NCBI GenBank assembly: GCA_030323885.1
Contig: CM059194.1
Location: forward strand, 29,298,363-29,362,362
Reading direction: 5' to 3'
Length of the DNA: 64,000 nucleotides
Source: Branchipolynoe longqiensis
Taxonomy: Eukaryota; Annelida; Polychaeta; Phyllodocida; Polynoidae
Positions 43,901-52,868 of this stretch are shown here, piece after piece. The notes under the pieces were generated by a model that made no database searches, had not been told where the DNA came from, and saw only the letters and a list, made by a program, of their open reading frames with translations. Each line of letters opens with the position of its first letter. Positions within the stretch are counted from its first letter, which is position 1. Position numbers and translations under genes: made by a program.

Positions 43901-44371
43901 TGCATGGCTGGGTTATGACTGTCAAATGAAAATTACGTCGATATACTATAGGTACTCTGTTTTGAAAGCAGACATTATTGATACTAGCTTTCTCTTCTAA
44001 AATTGAAAAGGTGAATTTCGGCGCCGTCTGCACCTGAGCGATATTCGGGGGTTTTATTGAGATGCATGTAAATACTAACGATGACACGCCCCACTGCCAA
44101 TTCAACGATTAATAAATATATTTGTATAGAAAACATCAAGTTAGTTCCATCTTCTCCGGCATATTACTTCATGAAGAAAGTGTTTTTATGTGTGTAATTT
44201 TCCAACATTGCTACCGCAACCCATCGACCGGTCCGGAGACCGGTCAATTCAAAAGTGATTTTCTTATAAAGCAAATGTCTTTAAAAATAAATAAATTGAC
44301 ACATAGGTCCATCAACATCACTGCTCGCCCTTCATATATCGACGACTTTGGACTCACCTGACAAGCTTCAT
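34998..44371 (-). CDS. SNRPD1: Small nuclear ribonucleoprotein Sm D1, 4 exons
   Basis: Core Sm-ring subunit of spliceosomal U1, U2, U4 and U5 snRNPs. Exons on the minus strand: 44371-44358, 37416-37340, 36139-35948, 35080-34998; all GT-AG with matching phases, 366 nt, 121 residues (human 119). Exon 1 encodes only MKLV plus two bases. Exon 2 encodes [20 protein letters not shown] (Sm1 motif). Exon 3 encodes [19 protein letters not shown] and [20 protein letters not shown] (Sm2 motif). Exon 4 encodes the Arg-Gly dipeptide tail ([20 protein letters not shown]), a target of arginine methylation and SMN binding in known Sm D1. Intron 1 is 6.9 kb and packed with transposons. Every residue block expected of the family is present, so the gene appears functional. 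It converges with LENG1. Confidence 0.97.
36190..36330. repeat. Inverted repeat in SNRPD1 intron 2
   Basis: CAGCCAATGAGAGCTGTTCT, then TTTCCATTGCAAACGGCTG, faces a G run and GCCACCATTTGCAATCGAAA, then AGAATAGCTCTGATTTGCTG. A related sequence (GTCAGCCAATCAGAGCTGTT) is at 30470 in LENG1 intron 6. Confidence 0.6.
36549..36700 (-). mobile_element. Partial MITE, AAAGTTGCATA family
   Basis: AGCATAGTCCGATGAAAACA, then TTTCAAAACCAAAACACCTA, matching one end of the copy at 37948-38292. Lies in SNRPD1 intron 2. Confidence 0.65.
37040..37205 (+). mobile_element. SINE fragment
   Basis: GTTAGCTCAGTGTCAGGATA, GGACAGCACTATAAAGTCAC, CTTGATATGACCGTAGATA. Truncated at the head; in SNRPD1 intron 2. Confidence 0.7.
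37948..38292 (-). mobile_element. MITE, AAAGTTGCATA family (SNRPD1 intron 1)
   Basis: Begins TAAAGCTGCATAGTCTGATG and ends CCATCGTACTATGCAACTTT. Inverted relative to the copy at 47516-47880, with a shared interior. Confidence 0.8.
38300..38670 (+). repeat. 205-bp satellite, two units
   Basis: Two copies of the unit AATTAATAGAAATGCAGAAC, TATAAATTTAATATAATCTG, GGTGTGTTTTTTTAGAGATA. The same unit forms the arrays at 47930-48785 and 49105-49735. It directly follows a MITE of the AAAGTTGCATA family, as at 47881. Confidence 0.8.
39158..39190 (-). mobile_element. SINE tail fragment
   Basis: TTGTTTGTTATTGTTTTACA, then TCCTAGCAACTTGTGA. A 5'-truncated tail only. Confidence 0.5.
39660..40416. mobile_element. 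TIR element with GC-rich simple-repeat interior
   Basis: ATAACACTAAGACGGCTC at the left pairs with GAGCCGTCTTAGTGTTAT at the right. Inner parts also pair (CAGGTGGTGGGTTTAATCA against TGATCAAACCCACCACA). The core is CACC/GGTG-rich with a G run at about 39937-39948. The overlapping long ORFs on both strands are compositional. Confidence 0.65.
40505..40842. mobile_element. Short TIR element (CAGTGGGTTTAGAGTCTAC ends)
   Basis: Ends CAGTGGGTTTAGAGTCTACG and GTAGACTCTAAACCCACTG, continuing into paired GGGTTATGAGCATGC and GCATGCGCATAACCC. About 338 bp, no ORF. The CAG end would suit hAT, but I see no 8-bp TSD. Confidence 0.7.
41177..42449 (-). mobile_element. MITE, GGTACCCCAG family, copy B, split by an insertion
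   Basis: The first part (41177-41641) and last part (about 42320-42449) correspond to adjacent segments of copy A at 18047-18715. The intervening ~680 bp (41642-42319) is foreign and includes the SINE at 42045-42235. Confidence 0.8.
42045..42235 (-). mobile_element. SINE copy, head-truncated
   Basis: TTTGTTTGTTGTTGTTTTAC, CATCCTAGCAACATCTAAGG, ATCAGGACGGGTACCGACTT, ending near GACACTGAGCACACCAG. Nested in the insertion that splits MITE copy B. Confidence 0.8.
42450..43091 (-). mobile_element. MITE, GGTACCCCAG family, copy C
   Basis: Starts GGTACCCCGGAATCCGCCGG and ends TTTTACTGGGGTACC, flanked by TA on both sides. It abuts copy B in the same orientation. A short GC-rich insert lies at about 42855-42890. 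Confidence 0.85.
43232..43782 (+). mobile_element. MITE, AGCCGTGTTTACAC family, copy 1
   Basis: Ends AGCTGTGCTTACACGGGGAA and CGCCCGTGTAAACACGGCT. Subterminal repeats of GAAGCGTTTCATATGAAGCG type and a hairpin CCACCTCCGGAGGTGG at ~43640. Relatives at 53373-53926 (same strand) and 63288-63839 (inverted). Flanks suggest a TA or TWA target, but I could not fix it. Confidence 0.85.
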
Positions 44372-44520
44372 GATGGCAGTGATTGAACGCCGCCTTTTCA
44401 AAAATTACAATCGGCTCGTAATGGTGCCGAAAACACAATACGGAAAGGCGACGCTTGAGAGCAGCCTCGTTTCGACTTTTTAGTTTCCAAACGAGACACT
44501 AGACGGCGTTTAGGGTGTGC
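44372..44520 (-). promoter_or_regulatory. 5' flank of SNRPD1
   Basis: Only about 150 bases separate the SNRPD1 start codon from the next transposon end at 44521, so the 5' UTR and core promoter probably lie here or inside that element. No TATA box seen. Confidence 0.4.
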
Positions 44521-44756
44521 CGCACCACAGGTGTGGAGTAAATTCAAAACACTACCCCACAAAAACACTACGGTAGTATTTTCAACCTAGGTTCAAAACA
44601 CTACCGTAGTGTTTTCAACCTGGTTGACGGTAAGTTCAAAACACTACTGTGGCCACGCTCAAAACACTATCCTTAAGTTCAAAACACTTCCTTTAAGTTC
44701 AAAACACTACTCTATTTTCTTAGGGTGGAGCAGTATGTAGTAATGTTGGTCAGTAG

Positions 44757-44840
44757 GGTTGCTGGATGTTGTTTCATGTCCTAGCATCATCTAAGGTCAT
44801 ATCAGGACAGGTATCGACTTGTGACAGTGCACACTCATGG
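44757..44840 (-). mobile_element. SINE fragment inside the foldback-like element
   Basis: GTCCTAGCATCATCTAAGGT, ATCAGGACAGGTATCGACTT, then TGACAGTGCACACTCATGG; truncated. Confidence 0.7.
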
Positions 44841-45500
44841 AACGTAGCTCGACGTCAGTCTACCGTCATTCTGACGTCATCATAACATAACCCAACGTAC
44901 GTCAACGTAATGACGAAAAGTGCCCACGTCAGGCTTACGTTGGCTCGTTACGTCATAGTGTGACAGGGGTATAAACATGACGTAACCCGCCGTACCTCAA
45001 CGTAATGACGAAACGTCACCTACGTCGGCTTACGTTACCTACTTACGTCGTAGTGTGACAGGCCAATTACGTTGTCCAACGTTGTCGAAGGTTTTGAACA
45101 TCTCCAAAACTTGGACGTGCGCTGACGTAACTCGACGTAACCTGACGTAACTCCACGTACATCGACGTCAGTCTAACGTAAGCATGACGTAACCCGACGT
45201 ACCTCAACGTAATGATGAAACGTCACCTACGTCGGCTTACGTTACCTCCTTACGTCGTAGTGTGACAGGCCTATTACGTTGTCCAACATTGTCGTACGTC
45301 GAAGGTTTTGGACATGTCACCTACGTCGGCTTACGTTGGCTCGTTACGTCGTAGTGTGACAGGCCTATAAGATGTACGGCGTCAGCGTGTGCTCAACGTT
45401 AGAAAATGTGGCAGCACGTCGGCATTCGTCAAACCTATCAGCGGCGGGGGATAAAAATGGGCGTACACACAACGTACACCCAACTTACGTAACGTATGCA
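44841..45500. repeat. ACGT/CRE-like array with repeated GTAGTGTGACAGG ends
   Basis: Dense in TGACGTCA, TGACGTAA and related ACGT words. Three to four longer units (CCTCAACGTAATGA, GTCACCTACGTCGGCTTACG) each end in TACGTCGTAGTGTGACAGG near 44970, 45060, 45268 and 45363. The GTGTGACAGG end matches the TIR of the Harbinger-type elements at 46291-47143 and 50703. Confidence 0.75.
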
Positions 45501-45914
45501 GAACGTATGTCTGACTAATTTCTAGCATATGAACATACACACAAATTGTTGAGCGCCTTAACGCACGCCGACTTAAGATGACCTATGACGCCGTATCCCG
45601 AGCGTGCCCAATGTATACCTAATGTATGACGCCATACGCCGAGTGTTGGTCGAAAATCACATATGTTGTAAAAAAAGCCGTTACGTTGGGTTATGTTGGG
45701 CTTACGCTCAGGCTTATTTCTACTCATACCTGCTTCAAACGCCGCAGCAGGGTCAGCTTGTCATGATAGTGTTTTGAACTTGGGTAGTGTTTTGAACGTA
45801 CGTGGGGGTAGTGTTTTGAACTTAACAGTAGTGTTTTGAACGTAGGTTCAAAACACTACCGTAGTGTTTTGAACGGCGTAGTGTTTTGAACGTCCTACAC
45901 CGGTGCGCAGATAA

Positions 45915-46251
45915 GTTTGTTTTGTTGTTGTTTTACATCCTAGCAACATCTAAGGTCATATCAGGACGGGTACCGACTTGTGACAGTATGCACTCATGGC
46001 AATTTTTTAGTGCTGCCCCACTGGGAAATCAGGCCGCCTGCACCGTGACCCGATATCCCACTCAGTCACATTATCCTGACACCGAGCTAACCAGCCCTTG
46101 CCCTATCCTAATAATGCCGAGCACCAGACTTGGAAGCGACACGTATCAATTTTTAAGTCATTGGTTTGACTCGACCGGAAACCGAACTTGCAAACTCCCA
46201 ATCTTCCGCACGCGAGGCCTGTGCTCTACCGATTCGGCCACCGCGCCTGGT
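45915..46251 (-). mobile_element. Full-length tRNA-derived SINE with target duplication
   Basis: On the minus strand it starts ACCAGGCGCGGTGGCCGAAT (A-box region) with a B-box-like AAGTTCGGTTTCC about 50 bases on. The body and tail end in GATGTTGCTAGGATGTAAAA and CAACAACAAAAC. Flanked by an 11-base direct repeat TGCGYAGATAA (45904-45914 and 46252-46262, one mismatch). This is the reference copy for the family scattered through the window. Confidence 0.85.
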
Positions 46252-46290
46252 TGCGTAGATAAACTTCCCTGCTGTTATTTAAATACTAAA

Positions 46291-47143
46291 GGGCCTGTCA
46301 CACTACGACCTATCGCGTTAGCGTATGCTGATGTATGCGCTTTTCGACCAACACGTCGGCATAGGCCATCATAGGTTACGCATAGGTTGGGCATAGGTCG
46401 TATGCACTTTTCATAGGTCGGCGTCAGTCGAGCCGCCAAACATTTTTTGTGCATGTTCAAAATTTAAAACCTATGCTGGCGTGTGGCTCATAGGTTTCTC
46501 ATAAGCTAGACGTACGCCAGCAGAGGTTACGCATAGGTTAGGGGTAGCTCGGCATAGGTTAGCCGTACGTTAAACTAGCGTCCTCTGCATATCTCTGGCG
46601 TACATAGCGTACGCCTAGCATACGGGTAAAGGGGCTGTCACACTACGACGTATAGCGTTAGCGTATGCCAACGTATGCATACACCGTCATAGGTTATGCA
46701 TAGGTTGGGCATAGGTCATATACGCTTTTCATAGGTCGGCGTAGGTCGAGCTACCAAAATCTGTGTGTGCAGGGTCAAAATTTTAAACCTATGCCGGCGT
46801 GTGGCTCATACTAGTCATAGGTTTCTCATACGCTAGACGTACTCTAGACGTACGCTGGCATAGGTTACCCATACGATGGCCATAGGTCGGAGTAGGTTAC
46901 TCATAGGCTAGACCTGTCATCTGTAACTGTCAACAAACATCCAAGTACGCCGCATATAGGTCGTCATACGCTTTGCATACGCCATCATAGGTTAGGCATA
47001 GGTTAGGCATAGGCTACGCGTACGCTTCATACATCGCTGGGACCTCCCGCAGTGCAAAAAGGTCGGCGTATCTCAAACTATTAATTATTTAGCCACGTTA
47101 CGCATACGCCGCCGCCATACATCGTAGTGTGACAGGGCCTTAA
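46291..47143. mobile_element. Two Harbinger-type MITEs of CATAGGTT/CGTATGC repeats
   Basis: Left-type ends AGGGCCTGTCACACTACGA at 46289 and AGGGGCTGTCACACTACGA at 46630; right end TCGTAGTGTGACAGGGCCT at 47123-47140. The second element (46630-47140) is flanked by TAA on both sides, the 3-bp target typical of PIF/Harbinger; the first lacks a right end. The interior consists of degenerate ~10-bp words such as CATAGGTTAGG, CATACGC and GCGTACG. No ORF. Confidence 0.8.
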
Positions 47144-47331
47144 GATGTAGAATATTTCTATGAATATATGTAAAAGTTACAAATATTTATGCAGTGGTCC
47201 CATAAACTCCATGACCATCTACATCACTGTCAGACAATCTGCATTTAGGAAATATCGTTGTTGGCAAAACAAAAAGGACATTCTTCTGGACATAGAAATC
47301 AGTAAAGCAAAATTAATCATATTTATAACAT

Positions 47332-47392
47332 TCAAGTAATAATAATACTACTACTAATAATAATAATACTATTAATAATAATAATAAAATGC
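47332..47392. repeat. AAT/ACT trinucleotide microsatellite
   Basis: AATAATAATACTACTACTAA and following TAATAATAATAC units. Confidence 0.9.
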
Positions 47393-47515
47393 AGTAATCA
47401 AATACTTGAAATAGACATGTTGACCAGCTATGTCACAGGCCATGTGAGTCTCACATCAGAATCATCCTGGTTGTGAAAACAAAGAAGCTGCATTGGTGTA
47501 GTTTTATATAGAAAT

Positions 47516-47880
47516 TAAAGTTGCATAATCCGATGGTTTTGAATTTCTGTATTTTTTTCTGAGATAAATATATTAGATCGATCACTGGTATCTACTTTAC
47601 ACTAGTTCAAAGTTACGTTTATTTTAAATGGTAAACTTTAGAGATATTTTGAGTGCAAACATGGAAATTAGTTTTGGAAATTAGTTTTGGCATGCTTGCC
47701 AAAACTCTGACACCATAGACTTCTGCAGCAACAGGTTCTGTTAAATTGACTCAGTATTGCCTTCTACACAGAAACAAATGCTTAATAAGTGCATCAGTAT
47801 CTAAGTTAGATATGTAAAATCAAATCTAGATAATTAGTTTGGTTTTGAAAATTTGATATTTCATCAGACTATGCAGCTTT
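47516..47880 (+). mobile_element. MITE, AAAGTTGCATA family
   Basis: TAAAGTTGCATAATCCGATG at the start, CATCAGACTATGCAGCTTT at the end. Best-preserved copy of the family by interior length. Confidence 0.85.
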
Positions 47881-48849
47881 TATAGACCTATTTCAATGTT
47901 TGTAAACATGGTGTATGTGCGCGCAGCTTGGCTGCAGAACGAGTGCAAAACGTTTATTTTATTCAAAATTAATAGAAATGCAGACCCCTAACCGTATAAA
48001 TTTAATATAATCTATGCGTTGAATATGTTTTCTATATGTGTACCAAACGGTTTGTCTCTAGGTGGTGTGGTTTTAGAGATAATTCACTTTTTCTGTATGA
48101 AGATTGCCCACGGCCATTGACAATGCATTGAGTTTGCCGGTATGTGCAGTGCAAAACGTTTATTTGATTCAAAATTAATAGAAATGCACAACCCTAACCT
48201 TATAAATTTAATATAATCTATTCGTTGAACATGTTTTCTATATGTGTACCAAGCGGTTTGTCTCTAGTTGGTGTGGATTTAGAGATATTTCACTTTTTCT
48301 GTATGAATATTATCAATATAATTCAAGATTGCTCACAACCATTGACAATGCATTGAGTTTGCCGGTACACATAGTCCAAAACGTTTATTTTATTCAAAAT
48401 TAATAGAAATGCACAACCCTAACCTTATAAATTTAATATAATCTATTTGTTGAATATGTTTTCTATATGTGTACCAAGCGATTTGTCTCTAGGTGGTGTG
48501 GTTTTAGAGATATTTCACTTTTTCTGTATGAAGATTGCCCACAGCCATTGACAATGCATTGAGTTTGCCGGTATGCGCAGTGCAAAACGTTTATTTTTAT
48601 TCAAAATTAATAGAAATGCACAACCATAACCGTATATATTTAATATAATCTATTCGTTGAATATGTTTCCTATATGTGTACCAAGCAGTTTGTTTCTAAG
48701 TGGTGTGGTTTTAGAGATATTTCACCTTTTCTCTATGAAGATTGCTCATAGACATTGAGTTTGCAGTGTGTCAGTGTGTCGTCCTGCAGCCAAAAGCCGC
48801 ACGCACTGACCTAGATACCCGTGCTGAGGTCACATGAAATAGGTCTATA
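47881..48849 (+). mobile_element. TIR element (TATAGACCTATTTCA ends) carrying four 205-bp satellite units
   Basis: Ends TATAGACCTATTTCA and TGAAATAGGTCTATA; just inside, GCGCGCAGCTTGGCTGCAG and CTGCAGCCAAAAGCCGCACGC also pair. The interior from about 47930 to 48785 is four head-to-tail units (TCAAAATTAATAGAAATGCA, GGTGTGGTTTTAGAGATA, TATGAAGATTGCCCACGGCC, CATTGAGTTTGCCGG). Confidence 0.75.
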
Positions 48850-48992
48850 GAGCAGTAGGCTACCTCATTTGAATTGGTAATTATTATCATGTTCAAACAA
48901 AGAAAACTGTCAGATGCATTGATTCTTAGCTCATTGTATTTTTGTAAGAAAAAACTTCATAAAGAAATGGAGTGTAAATCGAAGGTGAAATC

Positions 48993-49827
48993 AGAGAGCG
49001 TGTATATAAACAGATGAGAGGGACAACTCTCATACTAGACCATGTAACAGCTGCCGACTGTGGCGCTCCAAGTGGTGGTTGTTGAACAGCTTAAGCATAT
49101 GGGCAAACCTCAAGGCATTTTCAATGGCAGTGAGCAATCTTCATACAGAAAACGTTAAATATCTCTAAAACTACAACACCTAGAAACAAACTGATTGGAA
49201 TACACATAGAAAACATGTTTACCAAAAAGATTATATTAAATTGATATGGTTAGGGTTCTGGATTTCTATTAATTTGGAATAAAACTGACGTTTTTCACTA
49301 CGCGTACGGCAAACTCAAGGCATTGTCAATGGCCTTGAGCAATCTTCGTACAGAAAAAGTGAAATATCTCTAAAACTACACTACATAGAAACAAACTGTT
49401 TGGAACACATATAGAAAACATATTTAACAATGAGACTATATTAAATTTACATGGCTAGGGTTCTGAATTTCTATTAATTTTGAATAAAATACACGTTTTG
49501 CACTACACGTACGGCAAACTCAAGGCATTGTCAATGGCGGTGAGCAATCTTCATACAGAAAACGTTAAATATCTCTAAAACTACACCACATAGAAACAAA
49601 CCGCTTGGAACACATATAGAAAACATGTTTACCAAAAGGATTATATTAAATTGATAAGGTTAGGCTTCTGTATTTCTATTAATTTTGAATAAAAACAAAT
49701 GCTTTGCACTGCGCATACCAGCAAACTCAAAGCTTGTTCAACACTAACCGCCAGGAACGCCACTGTAGCCTGTGTTACCGATTTTCGTGGGAGTTGTCCC
49801 TCTCATCTGTTTATATACACGCTCTCT
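48993..49827. mobile_element. TIR element (AGAGAGCGTGTATATA ends), 9-bp TSD, carrying the same satellite inverted
   Basis: The arms of about 95 bp (AGAGAGCGTGTATATAAACA, GATGAGAGGGACAACTC, GTTGTTGAACAGCTTAAGC) pair with the complement at the right (AGTTGTCCCTCTCATCTGTT, TATATACACGCTCTCT). It is flanked by perfect 9-base repeats GGTGAAATC at 48984-48992 and 49828-49836. The interior has three 205-bp satellite units in the opposite orientation to 47930-48785. Long TIRs and a 9-bp TSD suit a Mutator-like non-autonomous element (inference). Confidence 0.85.
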
Positions 49828-49912
49828 GGTGAAATCCAACGAGGCAAGTGGTGATACTGATCAACGTGTGAAGCATTTTCAGTGAGCAGTCGGCATGGGA
49901 CTGATTTCAACC

Positions 49913-49947
49913 AGAGAGCGTGTATATCTATATACACGCTCTCTGTT
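49913..49947. repeat. Palindrome of two fused TIR ends
   Basis: CAGAGAGCGTGTATAT followed by CT and ATATACACGCTCTCTG: two ends of the preceding transposon family joined head to head with almost nothing between. Confidence 0.85.
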
Positions 49948-50010
49948 TCAACTCAAGTACAGTGCATATAGCGTCGGTCAGAGTTCAGAGTTGCGAGTGA
50001 CTTCTGCAAG

Positions 50011-50071
50011 ATGGCAGTATCAACACGTCTGCTGAACCACATCAGGTGCCGTCGGTCCCAGTCGTGGCAAG
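50011..50071 (+). CDS. Possible first coding exon with a mitochondrial-type leader
   Basis: ATG at 50011, preceded by CTTCTGCAAG, encodes MAVSTRLLNHIRCRRSQSWQ and then meets a GGTCAGTGAG donor (exon end 50071, phase 1). Arg-rich and lacking acidic residues, as in mitochondrial presequences. It follows a GC-balanced promoter-like stretch. I found no following exon in this window, so the gene is unidentified and could be chance. Confidence 0.3.
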
Positions 50072-50702
50072 GTCAGTGAGAGTGTTCACGCAGGCGTTAA
50101 ATTACCGTTGGTTTTACATAAATATGTAATTACTGTTAATCCCACTGCTAGCTCTATGGATATCATGAATAGTAATGCAGTGTCGCATACCGTGTGTGAT
50201 TGTGGTATTAATCGGATACCCCGCTTACGCCCACCCACAGATTTTTGCTAGTGGATTTTTTGGGAATTTTGATAAAGTACTGTATACGCCGTCTAGCGGA
50301 CTTTTTAAATAGCATAAGTTGGAACCCTCAAAACCAGATGGCGCCACCGGTTCAAATAATATAAAATTGGGGGCTACAGGGCCAGTATTGACAATATTGA
50401 GATTATTAATCATTTTAATAATCACTCGTGGCATAGTAATAAAATTAGAAAGATTGATAATATTTTTAGTACCAATAGAAAAAGGATGAGGAAGATAACT
50501 TTAAAATAACGGGTGATTTACAGCAAACACCTCTCACTGATGTCATCAGGACGACCGGGTGCCATAGATACGTTTGCCATGGTGATCGTTATCAACAACG
50601 CCTTAATCGCCGAAGGCAGGGGCACTCCGCTCGATACTGACATTAACTGTCATGTTGATTCTGGTAGCTGTACCAACAGTAGAGACTGGCTTCTCTACTA
50701 AT

Positions 50703-51130
50703 GGGGATGTCACACTACGGCGTATGGCGTAAGTGTATGCTGGTGTAATGGTTTGCATCACATACACCGTCATACGCCGTCATACGCTATGGATACGCTA
50801 CATATATGCCTGGCTAATCCTGTCATACGCCGTCTTACGCCTGTCCGTCCGGCAATTTTTGTGCATGCTAAAAATGTTCAGTGTATGGCGGCGTAAGGCT
50901 CATACGCTGCTCATACGCTATGCATACGCTGGCATAAGTTACGCATAGGTTAGGGGTACGCTGGCATAGGTTAGGCATACGCTGAAACCACGCCTTCGGC
51001 GTATCCATAGCATATGTAGCATACGCCTAGCCTACGCGTAATGTATTTGAGCGTACTCCTAGCATACTCCTAGCGTATTCTCAGCGTATAAAAAGCGTAT
51101 GTGCAGCGTATGCCCGGTGTATGGTCTCGG
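50703..51130 (+). repeat. Left end and subterminal repeat array of a Harbinger-type element
   Basis: TGGGGATGTCACACTACGGC at the edge, preceded by TAA, matches the TIR of the MITEs at 46291-47143. Followed by ~400 bases of ~10-bp CATACGC, CGTCATACGC and CATAGGTTA words up to just before the transposase ORF. Confidence 0.7.
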
Positions 51131-51186
51131 TATACAAAGGCACCGCAAGGCTTCTTCTGTCAGTCCGGCTCTGCTGCTAAGACAGG

Positions 51187-52023
51187 ATGGATGTCCAGGC
51201 ACTCCAAATACAGTTCCAGCATCGGTACAGAATTGCCCTTTATCAGCATGAGCTAGGTCTTTACCTCATGGTTCTTCTGGCGGCCCGTCTTGAGAGGAGA
51301 AGGAGGAGGCAGCGGTGGCGCACAGTGTGGGTCAGACCTTGGATTGGGAGGCGGCCACAGTTTGGCTTGTACGACAAGCTAATGGTCGAGCTCCGCAGCG
51401 AGGACACCGTGTCGTTCGTGAACTTCATGTGGATACCGCCCCAGTTGTTTGACGAGATTGTGGCGCGAGTGGGACCGAGGATTGAAAAAAAGCATACCAC
51501 ATTCCGAGTGCCGCTCGAGCCTGCGCTGAAGATCGCACTTACTCTGCGGCATCTGGCATCTGGCACCAAATACTCATCGATGAAGTTCGGGTGGAGGGTC
51601 CCCCACAACACATAGTCGCTCATGGTGCGTGAAGTCTGTCATGGACGACGACTCCAGAAGGATGGCCTGCCATCGCGGACCTATTCTTAGAGAAGTGGAA
51701 CTTCCCCCATCCCTGTGGTGCTCTGGATGGGAACCACTATGCAGCACCACCCCGCCACCGTGAAGGTCATCGTCAAGGCATGCATGGTTGTGCACAACCT
51801 CATGAGGATGCACGACCCAGCCCTACAGAACCTGCAGCTGGAACATCCCGAGACTGGCACCAACAACTTTGTCCCAGGAGCGTGGCGAGAGGGCCCAAAC
51901 CTGCCAGACATTGACGTTCCAACTAACAACAACACCGCATCCAAGCTAGGAAAGGAGCAGCACAATCTACTTAAAGACTGGTCGTCTCGCCCGCCGCATC
52001 AGTGTCATGCCAAGACAGCATGA
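51187..52023 (+). pseudogene. PIF/Harbinger-like transposase (HARBI1 family), internally deleted
   Basis: DDE nuclease that would excise and insert the element. The N-terminus (ATG 51187) has FVNFMWIPPQLFDEIVARVG, EPALKIALTLRHLASGTKYS and FGWRVPHNT, the family's conserved N-terminal helix region, then a stop at 51613. After a frame change the first catalytic-Asp block remains (KWNFPHPCGALDGNHY, ~51700). Sequence then jumps directly to the C-terminal HNLMR region (VIVKACMVVHNLMRMHDPAL), ending at 52021-52023. The middle of the DDE domain with the second Asp and the Glu is gone. Related intact proteins are about 350-400 residues. Confidence 0.8.
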
Positions 52024-52422
52024 TCTGACAAACATTGTATCTGTCTGTATGCACTGTGTATGTGTACTGTTATGATCTATTTTTGAAAAACTGATGTGCT
52101 TTTCTTTACACTGTCCAGTTATCACTTATTTACATGTCCGTTATATTGTGACATGTCTGCTGTTATATGAGATGGTAATATGTTTATATGTCTATTAAAA
52201 TAAATGATATAATTTTTTAGATATCAAAACACAATTTACATGTCTGTTATATTCTTTCGATCCCTAATTAAAGTTATCTAGTTAATGTATTTGTAATGAA
52301 TTTGCTCTCTTTTTAAATGAATTACACTTTTGAAAGCATAACCACAGTTTTTACGTACATGCTAAGAACACAGGGAAAAAGAGGGTGAGGGACAGGGACA
52401 GAAAGGTGGATAGAAAGGGAGG

Positions 52423-52461
<39 letters not shown>

Positions 52462-52868
52462 AGAGGGAGTGAGAGGGTGGGAGGGAGAGAGAGAGGGGAA
52501 GAAAGAGGGGAAGAGAGGAGAAACGATGGGAAGAGGTGAGAGAGGGGGGAGAAAGGGTAAGAGAGGGTAGAGTCTTGTGTCCTTAATATTCATAATAATT
52601 ATTCTTTATTTTCAATTTTACTTTAATTGTACTTTAATTTACAACAATTACATTATGGCATGCCATTATTGAACGTGGACACAATAATTATAGTTTACAA
52701 TATATTTATTTATACAAGACATTTGTAAACATATATACATATATACATATGTGCATACAAACATACAAAGATAAACAATACAACAAAATATTTTAGAAAA
52801 AATACAAACTATAACTATCTATCTACATATCTATATATCTACACATATATACACATATCTACAAATGA
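52024..52868. other. AT-rich spacer with a GA microsatellite
   Basis: No gene. 52380-52570 is a GAGAGG/GAGAGA-rich microsatellite whose long ORFs are compositional. 52680-52865 is rich in ATATACATAT words. Confidence 0.7.

Larger units (their letters stand above)
44521..45907. mobile_element. Foldback-like element with GTTCAAAACACTAC iterons at both ends
   Basis: The left end (CGCACCACAGGTGTGGAG, then ATTCAAAACACTACC) and right end (complement CGCACCGGTGTAGGACGTTC, then AAAACACTAC) are inverted. Each end carries about seven copies of GTTCAAAACACTAC in both orientations (44532-44712 and 45765-45895), including palindromic pairs such as CACTACCGTAGTG. The interior holds a SINE fragment and an ACGT-rich array. 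No transposase ORF. Confidence 0.7.

Noticed and set aside
44521..45907. CRISPR-like array from repeated GTTCAAAACACTAC
   Set aside because: Repeats occur in both orientations with irregular spacing in an animal genome; no spacers of constant length and no cas genes.
52351..52593. ORFs of Arg/Glu/Gly or Ser/Leu/Pro runs
   Set aside because: GA-rich microsatellite; composition only.
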